Of a stretch of DNA of 54,504 nt, positions 1-8,541 are shown piece by piece. The notes beneath the pieces are model-generated. The model saw only the letters and a program-made list of their open reading frames with translations, was not told the origin of the DNA and did not search any database. Both the position numbers and the translations under genes were made by a program. Position 1 is the first letter of the stretch, and the number at the start of each line of letters is the position of its first letter. This DNA is from an uncultured Clostridia bacterium (GTDB lineage: Bacteria; Bacillota; Clostridia; TANB77; CAG-508): NCBI GenBank assembly GCA_948919095.1, contig CAQYCU010000004.1:1-54504 (forward strand), written 5' to 3'.

Positions 1-714
1 CATTCCACTTGCTATCGCACTTTGTCCACTTATTACTGGTGCTGTGTCATCTCTTTTTGGTACTATTGTTATTGTTCTTGGTGTTGATTGTTCTCCATTA
101 CTATTTTTTGCTGATACTGTAAATGTTGCGCCTTCTTCTTCTGTTACTGATAATGTAAATGTTCCATTTGATTGTATTGCTATTCCTGTTAATGGTGCTC
201 CATTCTTTGTAATTTGAATTGTATTTATATCTAATGTGCCTTTATTGTTTGCAACTGTTACATGTACTGTTATATTTGGTGTTCCTGTTATATAATTGTC
301 ATTTCCCTCTACTGTGTAACGTATTTCTATTCCATCATCTTCTCCTAAATAATCTACTATTGTTAACTCCGTTCTATCAATTTTCCAGTTATGTCCATCA
401 ACTGTTATTTTTGTATTGTCATCTCCATCTACTTGTCCTACACTGTTTAAAATTTCATCTAGTTCATCTTGACTTAAGCCAGTTGTGTATTTTTTCATTG
501 CTGCATCACTTAATGCCATTGTTAATGCTTCTTGTGATTTTGCTTTTCCATATTTTACAGTTGCACTTGTTGCTCTACTAAATATTCCATTTTGATTAAA
601 TACCATGCTTAATGATACGCCAGCTAATATTAGTAAAACTATGATTGTTATTACTAATGCTACTAATGTTATACCTTGGTTGCTTATTAATTTTTTTCTA
701 ATGTTTTTTTCCAT
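1..714 (-). CDS. Prepilin-like protein with Ig-like region, C-terminus outside window
   Basis: The frame is open from an ATG at 714 to the window edge (238 residues, no stop), so the C-terminus is missing. The N-terminus is a class III (type IV prepilin) signal: a short basic leader, then QGITLVALVITIIVLLILAG with Gly before the hydrophobic stretch, as processed by a prepilin peptidase. Usual Glu+5 is absent. After about residue 60 comes a helical linker, then beta-rich Thr/Asn-rich sequence resembling extracellular Ig-like or cadherin-like repeats. The ATG follows a strong GGAGG. Two related genes lie at 34738-36378 and 41871-42662. Probably an exported surface pseudopilin; the specific role is unknown. 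Confidence 0.85.
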   Translation of the reverse strand, partial: MEKNIRKKLISNQGITLVALVITIIVLLILAGVSLSMVFNQNGIFSRATSATVKYGKAKSQEALTMALSDAAMKKYTTGLSQDELDEILNSVGQVDGDDNTKITVDGHNWKIDRTELTIVDYLGEDDGIEIRYTVEGNDNYITGTPNITVHVTVANNKGTLDINTIQITKNGAPLTGIAIQSNGTFTLSVTEEEGATFTVSAKNSNGEQSTPRTITIVPKRDDTAPVISGQSAIASGM

Positions 715-1226
715 TTTTCTTCCTCCATTTCGGTTTTCTTGCATTTTTTTATTAAAATTTTTCTTTTGTGTATATATAATATTTATTAAGAATACTTTTT
801 ACTAAAATCTCATAATACCTAATTCGAAACTTATTTATCCACTGTCTAGCTTCATTTTTTTATATATTGTTATATACATTAGATTATAAGTGCTCAGAAG
901 ACAGCTTCTACTCCTTTCTTGATATGGTCTATCCTTATTTCTTATATCTATTCTCTTTCCCATCTTATCCATCCTCTTTCTTTTGTTTATATAATATTTC
1001 CTATAATATATTACTTATTTAAATAGTAACATAGTTAGACATCAAATTCAATATTTTTACACAAAAGTAAAGCTTTTGACATGAATTTGTTAAAAATCAC
1101 GGTGTGCCCAGATGCTTATATTTACTATATTTAAGGACTGTCGGATAAAACAAATGTACATAAAACTTATGTGTGTAATAGTTGTTAAATTATAGTTTTA
1201 ATACAAACTGTTCTTACTATTTTTTG
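715..1226. other. AT-rich intergenic region between divergent genes
   Basis: About 510 bases separate the minus-strand pilin-like gene from the dtd promoter. I see no ORF with credible codon use, no tRNA and no clear riboswitch on either strand. Part of it is probably a long 5' leader of the pilin-like gene. Confidence 0.5.
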
Positions 1227-1255
1227 TTGACAAACATATAAATAGTTTGTATAAT
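1227..1255 (+). promoter_or_regulatory. Consensus sigma-A promoter for dtd
   Basis: TTGACA at 1227-1232 and TATAAT at 1250-1255 are both perfect consensus hexamers with a 17-base spacer. They lie 36 bases before the dtd ATG in the same orientation. Confidence 0.85.
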
Positions 1256-1291
1256 AAAAATTAATATTTATTAAATTGAAAGGATATTATT

Positions 1292-1735
1292 ATGAAATTA
1301 GTTATTCAAAGGGTTTCACATGCAGATGTTAGTGTTGATGAAAAGATTGTTGGAAAAATAAATAAAGGTTTTATGGTTCTTCTTGGAATTAAAAATACTG
1401 ATACTCAAAAAGATGCTGATTATTTAGTTAGAAAGCTAATCAATTTACGTGTTTTTACTGATGAAAATGATAAAATGAATTTATCTCTTCAATCTGTAAA
1501 TGGTGAACTTTTGATTATTTCTCAATTTACCTTATATGGCGATTGCAAGCATAGTGGAAACAGACCTTCTTTTTCTGAAGCTGCTAAACCTGATATTGCT
1601 ATTCCTTTATACGAATATTTTATTAATGAGTGCAAAAAACAAATCCCAGTTGTTAAAACTGGAATTTTTGGGGCTGATATGAAGGTTAATCTTTTAAATG
1701 ATGGTCCTGTTACTATTATTATTGATAGTGAATAA
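1292..1735 (+). CDS. dtd: D-aminoacyl-tRNA deacylase
   Basis: A 147-residue protein, the normal family length. It hydrolyses D-aminoacyl-tRNA (and mischarged Gly-tRNA-Ala) in the cytosol. The start MKLVIQRVSHADVSVD and the motif LLIISQFTLYGD (the catalytic SQFTL site) are diagnostic; the second active-site motif appears as the conserved NDGPVTI near the C-terminus. The ATG at 1292 follows GAAAGGA. It stands alone under its own consensus promoter and is the last chromosomal gene before the mobile DNA to the right. It has no in-frame CGG. Confidence 0.96.
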   Translation: MKLVIQRVSHADVSVDEKIVGKINKGFMVLLGIKNTDTQKDADYLVRKLINLRVFTDENDKMNLSLQSVNGELLIISQFTLYGDCKHSGNRPSFSEAAKPDIAIPLYEYFINECKKQIPVVKTGIFGADMKVNLLNDGPVTIIIDSE

Positions 1736-1971
1736 TTACTTGGGTACATTATATTTTTCTTTCCAATCTATAAAAATTTCATTACATTATAATCTTAATT
1801 AGAACTTTTTATCCAATATTCATCTATATTATTCATAACCTTCCTCGCTTCTAATATATATTATTTGCTCTTTACTCCATATTATTAATGCATTTTTAAA
1901 AAATTGAACTCATTTTTGGAACTCAAATTAACTATTTTAATAAAAATTAGCAATAAAAGCTATATAAAAAG

Positions 1972-2009
1972 CTCCATAAAAGCGTTGAAAATTCAGCATT
2001 TTCATGGAG
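1972..2009 (-). terminator. Hairpin beside the outermost att core
   Basis: CTCCATGAAA and TTTTATGGAG pair (read on the minus strand) and are followed by a CTTTTTATAT run. It lies immediately 3' of the 12-bp tRNA-Gln end copy at 2014-2025. That is where the original terminator of the tRNA-Gln transcript would have been before integration. Confidence 0.6.
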
Positions 2010-2013
2010 TTCA

Positions 2014-2025
2014 TTGGTTGGGCTG
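2014..2025. repeat. att core copy 1 (tRNA-Gln 3' end)
   Basis: TTGGTTGGGCTG, identical to 20393-20404, which is the CCA end and acceptor 3' strand of tRNA-Gln(TTG). The next bases (AACTGACTA) still resemble the tRNA T-arm sequence. Interpreted as the outermost attachment-site remnant of tandem integrations. Confidence 0.6.
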
Positions 2026-2131
2026 AACTGACTACATTTCCTATTCTTAATACTTTTAATACTGTTTGTTGAGTTGATTATTTGAGTGTAAAAAATTAAA
2101 ATAAATTATAAAAAGTTACAATTAATAAATA

Positions 2132-2411
2132 TTAATTATAAAATCTAATTTCTTCATCTGGAAAATGTTTTTTCCACTCTGCAATTATATAGAAATAGTT
2201 GTTACCAATAGTTTCTAACAACTCGCTCAAATCATGACTTGGAATATTACTTTTATTATTAGCTAGAGTACAACCACCACTTTTTGTAAGCCATACTTTT
2301 GTAGAATTTTGAACTGGTCTACCTTTTGAAATATGAACATGAATAGGTTCATTTAATTCTCTTGACCAAAAATATATTTTGTAGCCGTAATAATTCTAAT
2401 AAATTAGGCAA
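2132..2411 (-). CDS. DUF4160 protein, requires one CGGC quadruplet
   Basis: Start TTG at 2411 is 8 bases after GGAGG and overlaps the stop of the upstream gene. Ordinary reading gives only a short frame, but reading in-frame CGGC at 2384-2387 as one residue (position 8) gives a 92-residue protein: MPNLLELL-G-YKIYFWSRELNEP and then IHVHISKG. This is the DUF4160 pattern, with its N-terminal MP, the GYKIYFWS strand and the HVH motif. Length (280 nt minus 1) is divisible by 3. DUF4160 genes usually pair with a small DUF2442-like gene, as here, and the pair is often discussed as toxin-antitoxin-like. Function not established. Confidence 0.8.
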
Positions 2412-2679
2412 TTTGAATTCCTCCTTGTCTAGCCCATCTATAAAAAGAAGGTAGCCCTCTTTCTACAACTGTTTTATATACATCTATTTCTTCATCAGTA
2501 TAATGACCGTCTTTATATAATATCTTACAACTTGGAAGTTCAAACCTTACACTATCAAAGCCATTATCAGTAGGGCGTTCAAAATGAACATGGATAATTT
2601 CTTCTCCATTTTCATTTTGCATAATATGTGAAAAAACAACCTCTGTTCCGTCTGCATATTTTACGTATGGATACATCAT
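2404..2679 (-). CDS. Small partner protein of DUF4160
   Basis: 91 residues from ATG at 2679 (AAAGGAG about 10 bases upstream; an in-frame GTG nine bases earlier is too close to the RBS). Contains YVKYADGTEVVFSHI, then HVHFERPTDNGFDSVRFELP, a conserved small family regularly found directly upstream of DUF4160 genes. Its stop overlaps the TTG start of the next gene, so translational coupling is likely. Cytosolic, no catalytic motif seen. Confidence 0.75.
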   Translation of the reverse strand: MMYPYVKYADGTEVVFSHIMQNENGEEIIHVHFERPTDNGFDSVRFELPSCKILYKDGHYTDEEIDVYKTVVERGLPSFYRWARQGGIQIA

Positions 2680-2812
2680 AAAATTCACGCTCCTTTCTGT
2701 TTACTACTTAATATTATAACATTATAAAGAAAAAATTACTACTATTTTTTGTGAATAATTTTATAATTTTCATAAATTAATAAAAAATAATAGTAATTAA
2801 ATGTAATAAAAT

Positions 2813-2836
2813 AGCCTGTATCCGTTGATACAAGCT
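2813..2836 (-). terminator. Hairpin beside att core copy 2
   Basis: AGCTTGTATC-aacg-GATACAGGCT followed by ATTTTATT on the minus strand: a 10-bp stem with one mismatch, 20 bases 3' of the core at 2856-2867. Each of the three cores has such a hairpin on its downstream side, which would restore termination of the tRNA-Gln transcript. Confidence 0.6.
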
Positions 2837-2855
2837 ACTTACATAAGTTTTTCTG

Positions 2856-2867
2856 TTGGTTGGGCTG
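2856..2867. repeat. att core copy 2 (left end of main element)
   Basis: TTGGTTGGGCTG, identical to 20393-20404. Taken as attL of the main element because paired GGAACCTA arm-type repeats follow at 2931 and 2944, mirroring those near the right end. Confidence 0.7.
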
Positions 2868-2930
2868 TCAAAAAAGTACCCCTTTTCAAAGCCTCTATTT
2901 CTGCCAAAAAACAGCCCTATTGGGTTCGTT

Positions 2931-2951
2931 GGAACCTATTTCAGGAACCTA
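2931..2951. repeat. Paired GGAACCTA repeats near left end
   Basis: GGAACCTA occurs at 2931-2938 and 2944-2951, spaced 13 bases start to start. The same octamer occurs at 20160-20167 and 20213-20220, with GGAACCTG at 20226-20233. Occurrence in the terminal regions of both ends is what arm-type integrase or Xis binding sites look like. Confidence 0.55.
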
Positions 2952-3061
2952 GTTTGATAAAAAACTGTTTAAATCCACCTATTGCAACGGTTTCAACCAA
3001 CCTATATACTTGTTTATCAATGTCGCTTAATTTATGTGTCTATAATATCATAGAAGTATAT

Positions 3062-3088
3062 AACTTGTCAAATGGAATTTGACAAGTT
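3062..3088. repeat. Perfect 12-bp inverted repeat
   Basis: AACTTGTCAAAT-gga-ATTTGACAAGTT, a near-perfect palindrome in the non-coding left end of the element. It could be a protein-binding site or part of a bidirectional terminator. Confidence 0.5.
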
Positions 3089-3125
3089 ATACATTAACTA
3101 TTATATAGTGCAGCTATAATCGGAA

Positions 3126-3158
3126 AAGTAGAACAAGGCAACTAACCTTGTTCTACTT
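3126..3158 (-). terminator. Terminator of the left operon
   Basis: A perfect 13-bp stem, AAGTAGAACAAGG with a 7-base loop, directly after the stop of the minus-strand gene ending at 3165. The 3' arm runs into ACTTTTCC. Confidence 0.75.
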
Positions 3159-3164
3159 TATATC

Positions 3165-3567
3165 TTAAAAGTTTTCGCTTGGTGCGAATATTCCACCTCC
3201 ACTTAATACAGGTGTTACTGTATTTATATCTAATAGGGTTTCATTATTTAATCGGTCTGTATATTCTATTAGTTTATTGAGGTTCTTTCGCTTGGCTTGT
3301 GTTTGGTCTAGGGTAGTTCTTTTACCTAAGCCATCACTATGGGCGAAATAGTCGCCTTTCTTATGATAGAATTTGCTTATGTATATAACTATTTGATTTT
3401 GACTGTTATAGCATAGTGTAAACTTTAGGTAGCTTTCCTCGTCTAGGTCTATACATTTCATTAGTTGCTTTTCTCCGTGATATAGGAAGTATTCTAAGTC
3501 TAATTGCCAACCGATTTGAACATTTAGAATTGATTTGTTTTAACTGTTCCTTAGTTATCTTCGCCAC
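3165..3567 (-). CDS. Hypothetical protein, requires one CGGT quadruplet
   Basis: Conventional reading supports only 98 residues from an internal ATG at 3461 with no RBS. A GTG at 3567, 8 bases after AAAGGAG and overlapping the preceding stop, opens a longer frame: MAKITKEQLKQINSKCSN, then CGGT at 3510-3513 read as one residue, then WQLDLEYFLYHGEKQLM and on to 3165. The result is 133 residues, and 403 nt minus 1 is divisible by 3. I do not recognise the family. It is the last gene of a minus-strand run of element genes and ends before a strong terminator. Confidence 0.7.
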
Positions 3568-4063
3568 TAGAATTACTCCTTTCATTTAATATAGTAAATT
3601 CGTCTATTTCAAAGTTTAAGCCTAGTGTACTCCCATTTTCCCAGTCAATATGGATAGTTCCTATATCGTCAACATAGCTTATAGTTCCTGTTGTATTGGG
3701 TGGTACTGCTCCTATTAAATCATACATTCTTATTAGTTTTACTTTTGTTCCGACTGTATATTTGTTTCGTATGTATTTCAATTCTTCTTTTGAATATTCC
3801 CTCGTTTTACTTTGTTTCTCTAGTATCTCAATTATTTCGTCTATATCTTCAACTTTTTTAAATAATTCCACTCTTTCAGGGTATGGAGTTATTTTTAACA
3901 TTCCGTCAAATTCTTCTATCTTTAGTGTCTTATATACGTCTTTTTCTCCGTCTGTTCTATCTATTAAGTATTCTAGTGTTAGGTAATTGTCTGATAGTAT
4001 TAAATTTGTGCTATTCATATATTTGTCAGCTACTAATTTTATTACTTCAATTAACTGTTTCAA
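3551..4063 (-). CDS. DUF4314-domain protein
   Basis: 170 residues from a TTG preceded by AAGGAAG. The C-terminal half (about residues 98-160) matches DUF4314: YTVGTKVKLIRMYD, PPNTTGTISYVDD, then GTIHIDWENGSTLGLNFEIDEF, a small SH3-like fold common in Clostridia mobile elements. The N-terminal half is charged and unrecognised. Its glycines preceded by C are all of the xxC GGN type and are read normally. Function unknown. Confidence 0.7.
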   Translation of the reverse strand: MKQLIEVIKLVADKYMNSTNLILSDNYLTLEYLIDRTDGEKDVYKTLKIEEFDGMLKITPYPERVELFKKVEDIDEIIEILEKQSKTREYSKEELKYIRNKYTVGTKVKLIRMYDLIGAVPPNTTGTISYVDDIGTIHIDWENGSTLGLNFEIDEFTILNERSNSSGEDN

Positions 4064-4227
4064 TATCTCACTTCCTTTCCTTATTAGATTTGATTTAATA
4101 GGTTATTTCTAAATTTTAATGGAAATGGATATATTGTTACCAGTTCTAAGAGATTCATATAATATGCCTAAGTTTTACCAAATAAATAATAAGTACCTAT
4201 TTGTAAAAGTTTAAATAAGGTCAAAAT

Positions 4228-4278
4228 AAGAGCAATAAATTAAGAATTTTGTTAGGGTGTTCTTAATTTATTGCTCTT
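4228..4278 (-). terminator. Long perfect hairpin after 4283 gene
   Basis: AAGAGCAATAAATTAAGAA at 4228-4246 pairs perfectly (19 bp) with 4260-4278 around a 13-base loop. It lies immediately downstream of the minus-strand gene ending at 4283 and runs into TTATTTTGACC. A near copy terminates the gene ending at 19615, and the half-motif recurs at about 8903. Confidence 0.75.
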
Positions 4279-4282
4279 GTGA

Positions 4283-4693
4283 TTACATTGTTAGATACTT
4301 TTGATTAGATGTGAAGTAGTAGACTACTTCGCCATTCTGCCATTTATCAGATATAGAGTTTACTATATCTATTTTGATATTCTCAAAGATATATTGCTTA
4401 CTATCGTTTAGGTCTTCTGCATTTATTCCGTCTGTTTGCCATTTACTATTTGGCTTGATACTGTTAATGTAGTTTTGAAATGCTTGTTTTATTGTTTTTA
4501 CTAGCTTTTGTTTTAGTTCTTTTCGCTTTGGGTCATTATTTGACATTTCGTCATATTTCATTACATTTTCTTTAAACTCTATACTATCATTTATTGTTTT
4601 ATGTAGTATTCCTAGAAATGGGCCGTATTCTTCTAGGTGCTTTTCAATTATTTGTGTATAGTCATTGTCCTTAAATGTATATTTGATAATCAT
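4283..4693 (-). CDS. Hypothetical protein
   Basis: 136 residues from ATG at 4693, placed 7 bases after AGGAGG (a GTG nine bases upstream overlaps the RBS). Charged, predicted soluble and helical, with no membrane segment and no motif I recognise. Part of the minus-strand element operon region, followed by a strong terminator. Confidence 0.6.
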   Translation of the reverse strand: MIIKYTFKDNDYTQIIEKHLEEYGPFLGILHKTINDSIEFKENVMKYDEMSNNDPKRKELKQKLVKTIKQAFQNYINSIKPNSKWQTDGINAEDLNDSKQYIFENIKIDIVNSISDKWQNGEVVYYFTSNQKYLTM

Positions 4694-4776
4694 AATTGCC
4701 ACCTCCTCGTTAGTAGATGTTCTTTCTTTTATTTTAATTGAATTGTGCTATTGATACAAGTTTTAAGGTGGTTTAT

Positions 4777-5220
4777 CTATGTTAGTAGTTCAAAGGCATT
4801 ATGTATAAATTCTCTTGTGTGTAATTCTATATTATCTATTATTGGTCTTCCATAAATAATATTATTATCTATATTAAGGTTCAGTTCTTCATAGGCAATT
4901 TTTATAAACTCTAACTCTCGGTCAGTATTCATAATTATTATAGGGTCTTTTCCTATTATGTCTAATACTTTTTGTACTATATTATTTGTCCTTTCAATAT
5001 TTGTTAATAGTTTTTTACTAGACTTCATTACTATTGTTGGAGACTTAGGTCTTTCAATAAACATTAGATATTTCTCAATAGTGTTATTTTCTCTTACTTT
5101 AATAGCTGCTATATATTTTATATACATACATTTGCCCTCGTCTGTTATTTCCGATATAATATCTACCATACAATAATCCTTTGGTATTTCTAGTTTAATT
5201 GGTTCTTGTTTATTGTTCAT
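4777..5220 (-). CDS. Degenerate DnaQ-like (3'-5' exonuclease fold) protein, copy A
   Basis: 147 residues. It resembles the start of a DEDD exonuclease: DYCMVDIIS, then IKYIAAIKVRENN-like, then a second block VLDIIGKDPIIIMNTDRELEFI that corresponds to the exonuclease block around the second Asp. The usual first DxE is reduced to VDII, so catalysis is doubtful. It is a paralogue of the next gene (shared YC, KVR.N, I..P, IG.D..I..N...E...IK...). RBS GAAAGGAG is good. Suggested role: non-catalytic or structural element protein; family assignment is tentative. Confidence 0.5.
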   Translation of the reverse strand: MNNKQEPIKLEIPKDYCMVDIISEITDEGKCMYIKYIAAIKVRENNTIEKYLMFIERPKSPTIVMKSSKKLLTNIERTNNIVQKVLDIIGKDPIIIMNTDRELEFIKIAYEELNLNIDNNIIYGRPIIDNIELHTREFIHNAFELLT

Positions 5221-5271
5221 AGTTTATATTCTCCTTTCATATTTGATGTTGTATATAATTACTTAATATTA

Positions 5272-5640
5272 CTATATCTTTGTTGATATTTCTAAAACAT
5301 TACATACAAAATTCTTTTGACTAACTCCAATATCTCTTAATACCTTATTTCCACTTAATAGTTCATTGGTTATTGGTATTTGCATACTCTCACACTTATT
5401 TTTTAATAGTTCAATTTCTGTTTCTTTATTTGTATAGAATATAGTATCAGTTCCTATAATCTTTAATACTCTTGGCATTATCTTTCCTATATCTTCAATA
5501 TCAGGTTTTATTTCTGTTAGATATATTGCAATAGCAGTATTGTTTCTTACTTTAGTTACTCCTATTTCTGTTATATCTCCCTCTACTACTTTTAATTTCA
5601 TTATGCAGTAGTCATTTGGTATTACTGTTTTTTCACTCAT
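5272..5640 (-). CDS. Degenerate DnaQ-like protein, copy B
   Basis: 122 residues, a tandem paralogue of the gene at 4777-5220: NDYCIMKLKV, ITEIGVTKVRNNTAIAIYL, VLKIIGTDTIFYTNKETEIELL. The I-T-E-I-G-V-T-K-V-R-N arrangement is very like the beta-hairpin of epsilon-type exonucleases (xEIGAVKVRNG), but the DxE that should precede it is MKLK. 51 bases separate the two genes and both have AAAGGAG sites. Probably non-catalytic. Confidence 0.5.
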   Translation of the reverse strand: MSEKTVIPNDYCIMKLKVVEGDITEIGVTKVRNNTAIAIYLTEIKPDIEDIGKIMPRVLKIIGTDTIFYTNKETEIELLKNKCESMQIPITNELLSGNKVLRDIGVSQKNFVCNVLEISTKI

Positions 5641-5824
5641 AATTTATATTCTCTCCTTTCATATTTGGCTTTCTTAAATATATTAGAGTGATATATAATA
5701 GGAATATCCAGCTAGTGGGATGTTCTAACTGGGTATAGGGGTTAATGTCATTCTTCATATTGAATAATGGCAGATATTTATATTATTACTTAATTTGAGG
5801 TAGATGTCTATTGTTTGTAGTATT

Positions 5825-6334
5825 CTACTTAATTGTTATAAAACAACATAGTCTATTGATATTCTCCATATTTTGAACTACTACTGTTATATATTTATCT
5901 ATATATGCTCTTTTGAGTTGAGCATTTATTCGTTCTTCTTCGTCTGTATATTCAATTTGGTATCTTTCTTTAGTTTCTGTATCTAATAGAGTTATATTTG
6001 CACATACAAACCCACTAGGTAACTCCTTATTATTCATAATCTGTATGTCTTCTATTGTACCTCTTTTAATTGAGTAGTTTTTCTTGAAGCAATCACTATT
6101 TAACATTTCTGTAATTATAGTCTCATTAGTAGTTATTTCACTTAATATATTCACTAGGTATTCAGTATATCCATTTTTAATAATTAGGCTTTGTATCTTA
6201 GTATCTGTTAGTTCTGCTACTGTTCCGTATGCTATGTATCTTTGGAAGATGTCCTCAGATGTATATTGCTCTAGTGGTACATTTTTTAATCGCTCCATAA
6301 CTTCATTATAGGTTATTACTTCGTGTTTCGCCAT
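5825..6334 (-). CDS. Hypothetical protein
   Basis: 169 residues, start at ATG 6334 after AAGGAAAT, 10 bases after the metallo-hydrolase stop, so probably cotranscribed with it. Soluble, mixed alpha/beta, no recognised domain. Confidence 0.6.
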   Translation of the reverse strand: MAKHEVITYNEVMERLKNVPLEQYTSEDIFQRYIAYGTVAELTDTKIQSLIIKNGYTEYLVNILSEITTNETIITEMLNSDCFKKNYSIKRGTIEDIQIMNNKELPSGFVCANITLLDTETKERYQIEYTDEEERINAQLKRAYIDKYITVVVQNMENINRLCCFITIK

Positions 6335-6344
6335 ATTTCCTTAT

Positions 6345-7603
6345 TCACTCCTTTACTTCGTATATCTCCATATCTTGTAGGATAACTGCTTTGTCTGTTA
6401 ATTCCTTGATTTTCTCCGGTTGTTCTCCGTGTATGGGTATAACCACCTCCGGTTTAAGCATATCTATAACCTGTTTTATACATTGTCTGTCTCCGATGTC
6501 CTGATACGTGGCCGGTCGATTACTGGTATTCCGTAGTTGCTCCATTTTCTCTAGGAACTTCATTGTAGGCTCGTCCTGTGTTTTATATCCGACCCCATAG
6601 TCCGATAAATTAGAATAGGGTTCGTAAGCACTTTGCTTTTCTCTTTTAGCTTGATTATATCCCTTAGCATTGACACCCTCACATTTAGAATAAACTTACC
6701 GTGTAATGCTCTGCCTGTGTACTTCATTTTCTCCTTAAATGGTTCTATATACTGCTGATACTCTGGCTTGTCCTTTAATAGGTATATAAAGCTAGGTAGA
6801 AATACTTGTACTTTCTTTGAATTAATGGCATTAGGTATTTTCTGTGTTACTAATTGAAGTACATTTGATAGTAAGATGTCGTGAATTACTGTTTTACCTG
6901 TCTTATTCGCCACCCTTTGAAGTGTAGTAACTCTGTCTATATTGGTTGTACTCATTAGGACTAGGACTTGGTCATAGTCTTTTGTTTTTTCTGCTATCTC
7001 GACTGCGAGTTCTGCCTCTGTTTTAGACTTTATATTTAATCGCGTCAGGGTTGTCGTTTCAGTTATTAGCAAATCGACCTTTTTTATCTTCTTTAACATT
7101 GGTTTTAATAACTTACCTTTGTATGAGTGGGCTCTGAAGTCTCCTGTGTGCCATACTCGTTTACCGTCTGCCTCAATGAGAAAGCCGAAACGCTCCGGTA
7201 TGCCGAGTGGTCTTGGATATAACCGTGTTACCGTTATGTCTTGTATATGTATAGGTACTCCGTCTTGTATATCTATTGTATCGTGAGTTATATTGCCCTT
7301 TGTTTTGGAGAAACAGAATACTGTTTCTATTATATTTCTTGCTAGGTCAGACATATAGACAGGTATTTCAGGTAGTACCTCGTTAATTCTTCCGTAGTGG
7401 TCTCCGGTGGTAGTGGGTTATAAATACTGCATTGTATATTGGTTTACCTGTGGTTAGTCCGTTCTATTTCAGGAAGTCGTTTAGGGTCTGGGTCGTCTAG
7501 GTCGTCTCCGAAGTCAATTAGTATTCGTGTTCCTTTAGATGTTGTTATTTCAGTAAAGGCACCGTCCTATTTGGTGAGTGCCTTTGAGTATTCTTATTTG
7601 CAT
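6345..7603 (-). CDS. Beta-CASP metallo-beta-lactamase (RNase J-like), 11 CGGN quadruplets
   Basis: In the ordinary code this locus is a wreck of short frames. With each in-frame CGGN read as one residue it becomes a single 415-residue protein: 1259 nt minus 11 = 416 codons. Sites: 7561-7564, 7458-7461, 7403-7406, 7222-7225, 7194-7197, 7184-7187, 6601-6604, 6588-6591, 6530-6533, 6511-6514, 6492-6495. Restored motifs: QIG-G-AFTEI (12-19), LIDFGDDLD, THYH-G-DHYG (HxHxDH, 62-70), then IQDHSAY-G-AF-G-FLIEADGKR, TGDFRAH, the beta-CASP block STTNIDR, LW-G-G-YKTQDEP, VID-G-HVSGH-G-DRQ and the terminal IPIHGEQ. These are all zinc-ligand or fold motifs in family order. It probably acts on nucleic acid. 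Seventeen other glycines use ordinary GGN. ATG 7603 lies 15 bases after the upstream stop. Confidence 0.9.
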
Positions 7604-7617
7604 AGGGTCGCCCCCCC

Positions 7618-8541
7618 TTAGTTGTTGAGTGTAGTGTCTATTTTAGTGATTTTGGCTCCGTCTGTTTCATAGGTCATATAGTGGTATTCTATACTGTCAT
7701 TATTGGCTTTTAATTCAAATGGTTCAAACTCTTTACATTTAGACTTTAGTTCCTTAGGTACTGCTATACATACTTTGATAGTTAGATGTTCTGTTACTCT
7801 GCCGTGGAACCCAAGCACTCTGTACCATTCTTGACCTTTGGCACTATGTAATAGATTCAACAAAAATATTGCTTTAGATGTTCCATTTGCTAGTACACTT
7901 TCAGGGGTGCTTGTTTCCGTTAATGTTTCCAATATTGATAGCTTCCTTACCTTTGTTCGTGTCAATACTTCTATATATCCGTGTTCCTCTTGTTTAGGGT
8001 CTAGTATTATTGGAATAGGGTAGTATAGGTTACTGTATTTTATGGGTTGTATTCCTGTTAGTAGCTTGTCATAGGAACTTGTTTTTGCGAACTCTGATAG
8101 TAGCATTGCTTGGGTGTGGGTCTGCTCGTTTATCTTTCCTTTAGGTTTCATGTCCTTGTTGAAGAAATTTAAGAATCTCATTGTCTCTACTGTCTTTAGG
8201 TCTTGTTGGTTAAGTTGCAACTCACAATTATAATTCTTCTTGTTGCTCTCGTCATAGGTAGTTGTTGTTACTGTTGTTTTATCTTCTGCTATATTTATTG
8301 TGGCAATATTTTGTCCGTCTTTTCTCGCTTGAATTGTAAAGATGTTATCTTGTGTTGCTCCTGCTCCCACTAGATAGAATTGTATTCCCTCGAACTCTTT
8401 AATTGTCTTGTAGAATTTGTCTAGTAGTTCTTTTTTCTCTGTTAGTATCTTTAGTTGTTCGTCATAGGTTTTGTTCCAGTCTGTCGACTGTTCCATTATT
8501 TTGAGCGACTGCTCAATGTTTTTCTCTAAAACTTTGTTCAT
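7618..8541 (-). CDS. Hypothetical 307-residue protein
   Basis: Start ATG at 8541 with CAGGAGGTAATTATAT upstream. The first 50 residues are a charged predicted coiled coil; the rest is beta-rich with no motif I know. It directly precedes the metallo-hydrolase gene and is probably in the same transcript. No in-frame CGG, although its neighbour has eleven. Confidence 0.6.
   Translation of the reverse strand: MNKVLEKNIEQSLKIMEQSTDWNKTYDEQLKILTEKKELLDKFYKTIKEFEGIQFYLVGAGATQDNIFTIQARKDGQNIATINIAEDKTTVTTTTYDESNKKNYNCELQLNQQDLKTVETMRFLNFFNKDMKPKGKINEQTHTQAMLLSEFAKTSSYDKLLTGIQPIKYSNLYYPIPIILDPKQEEHGYIEVLTRTKVRKLSILETLTETSTPESVLANGTSKAIFLLNLLHSAKGQEWYRVLGFHGRVTEHLTIKVCIAVPKELKSKCKEFEPFELKANNDSIEYHYMTYETDGAKITKIDTTLNN

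Larger units (their letters stand above)
2026..2855. mobile_element. Small tandem segment between two att cores
   Basis: About 0.83 kb bounded by exact 12-bp copies of the tRNA-Gln 3' end at 2014 and 2856. It carries a two-gene minus-strand operon (DUF4160 and its usual partner) and a hairpin next to its right core. No integrase is present, so it is either a remnant of an earlier element or a segment mobilised in trans by the neighbouring integrase. The boundaries are inferred only from the repeats. Confidence 0.5.

Noticed and set aside
1081..1140. Possible riboswitch-like GC-richer patch upstream of dtd
   Set aside because: No conserved core of a known riboswitch class is recognisable and the dtd promoter lies downstream of it.
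2825..3082. 85-codon plus-strand frame at the left end
   Set aside because: It spans the att core and the integrase arm repeats, lacks an RBS, and is best read as attachment-site DNA.
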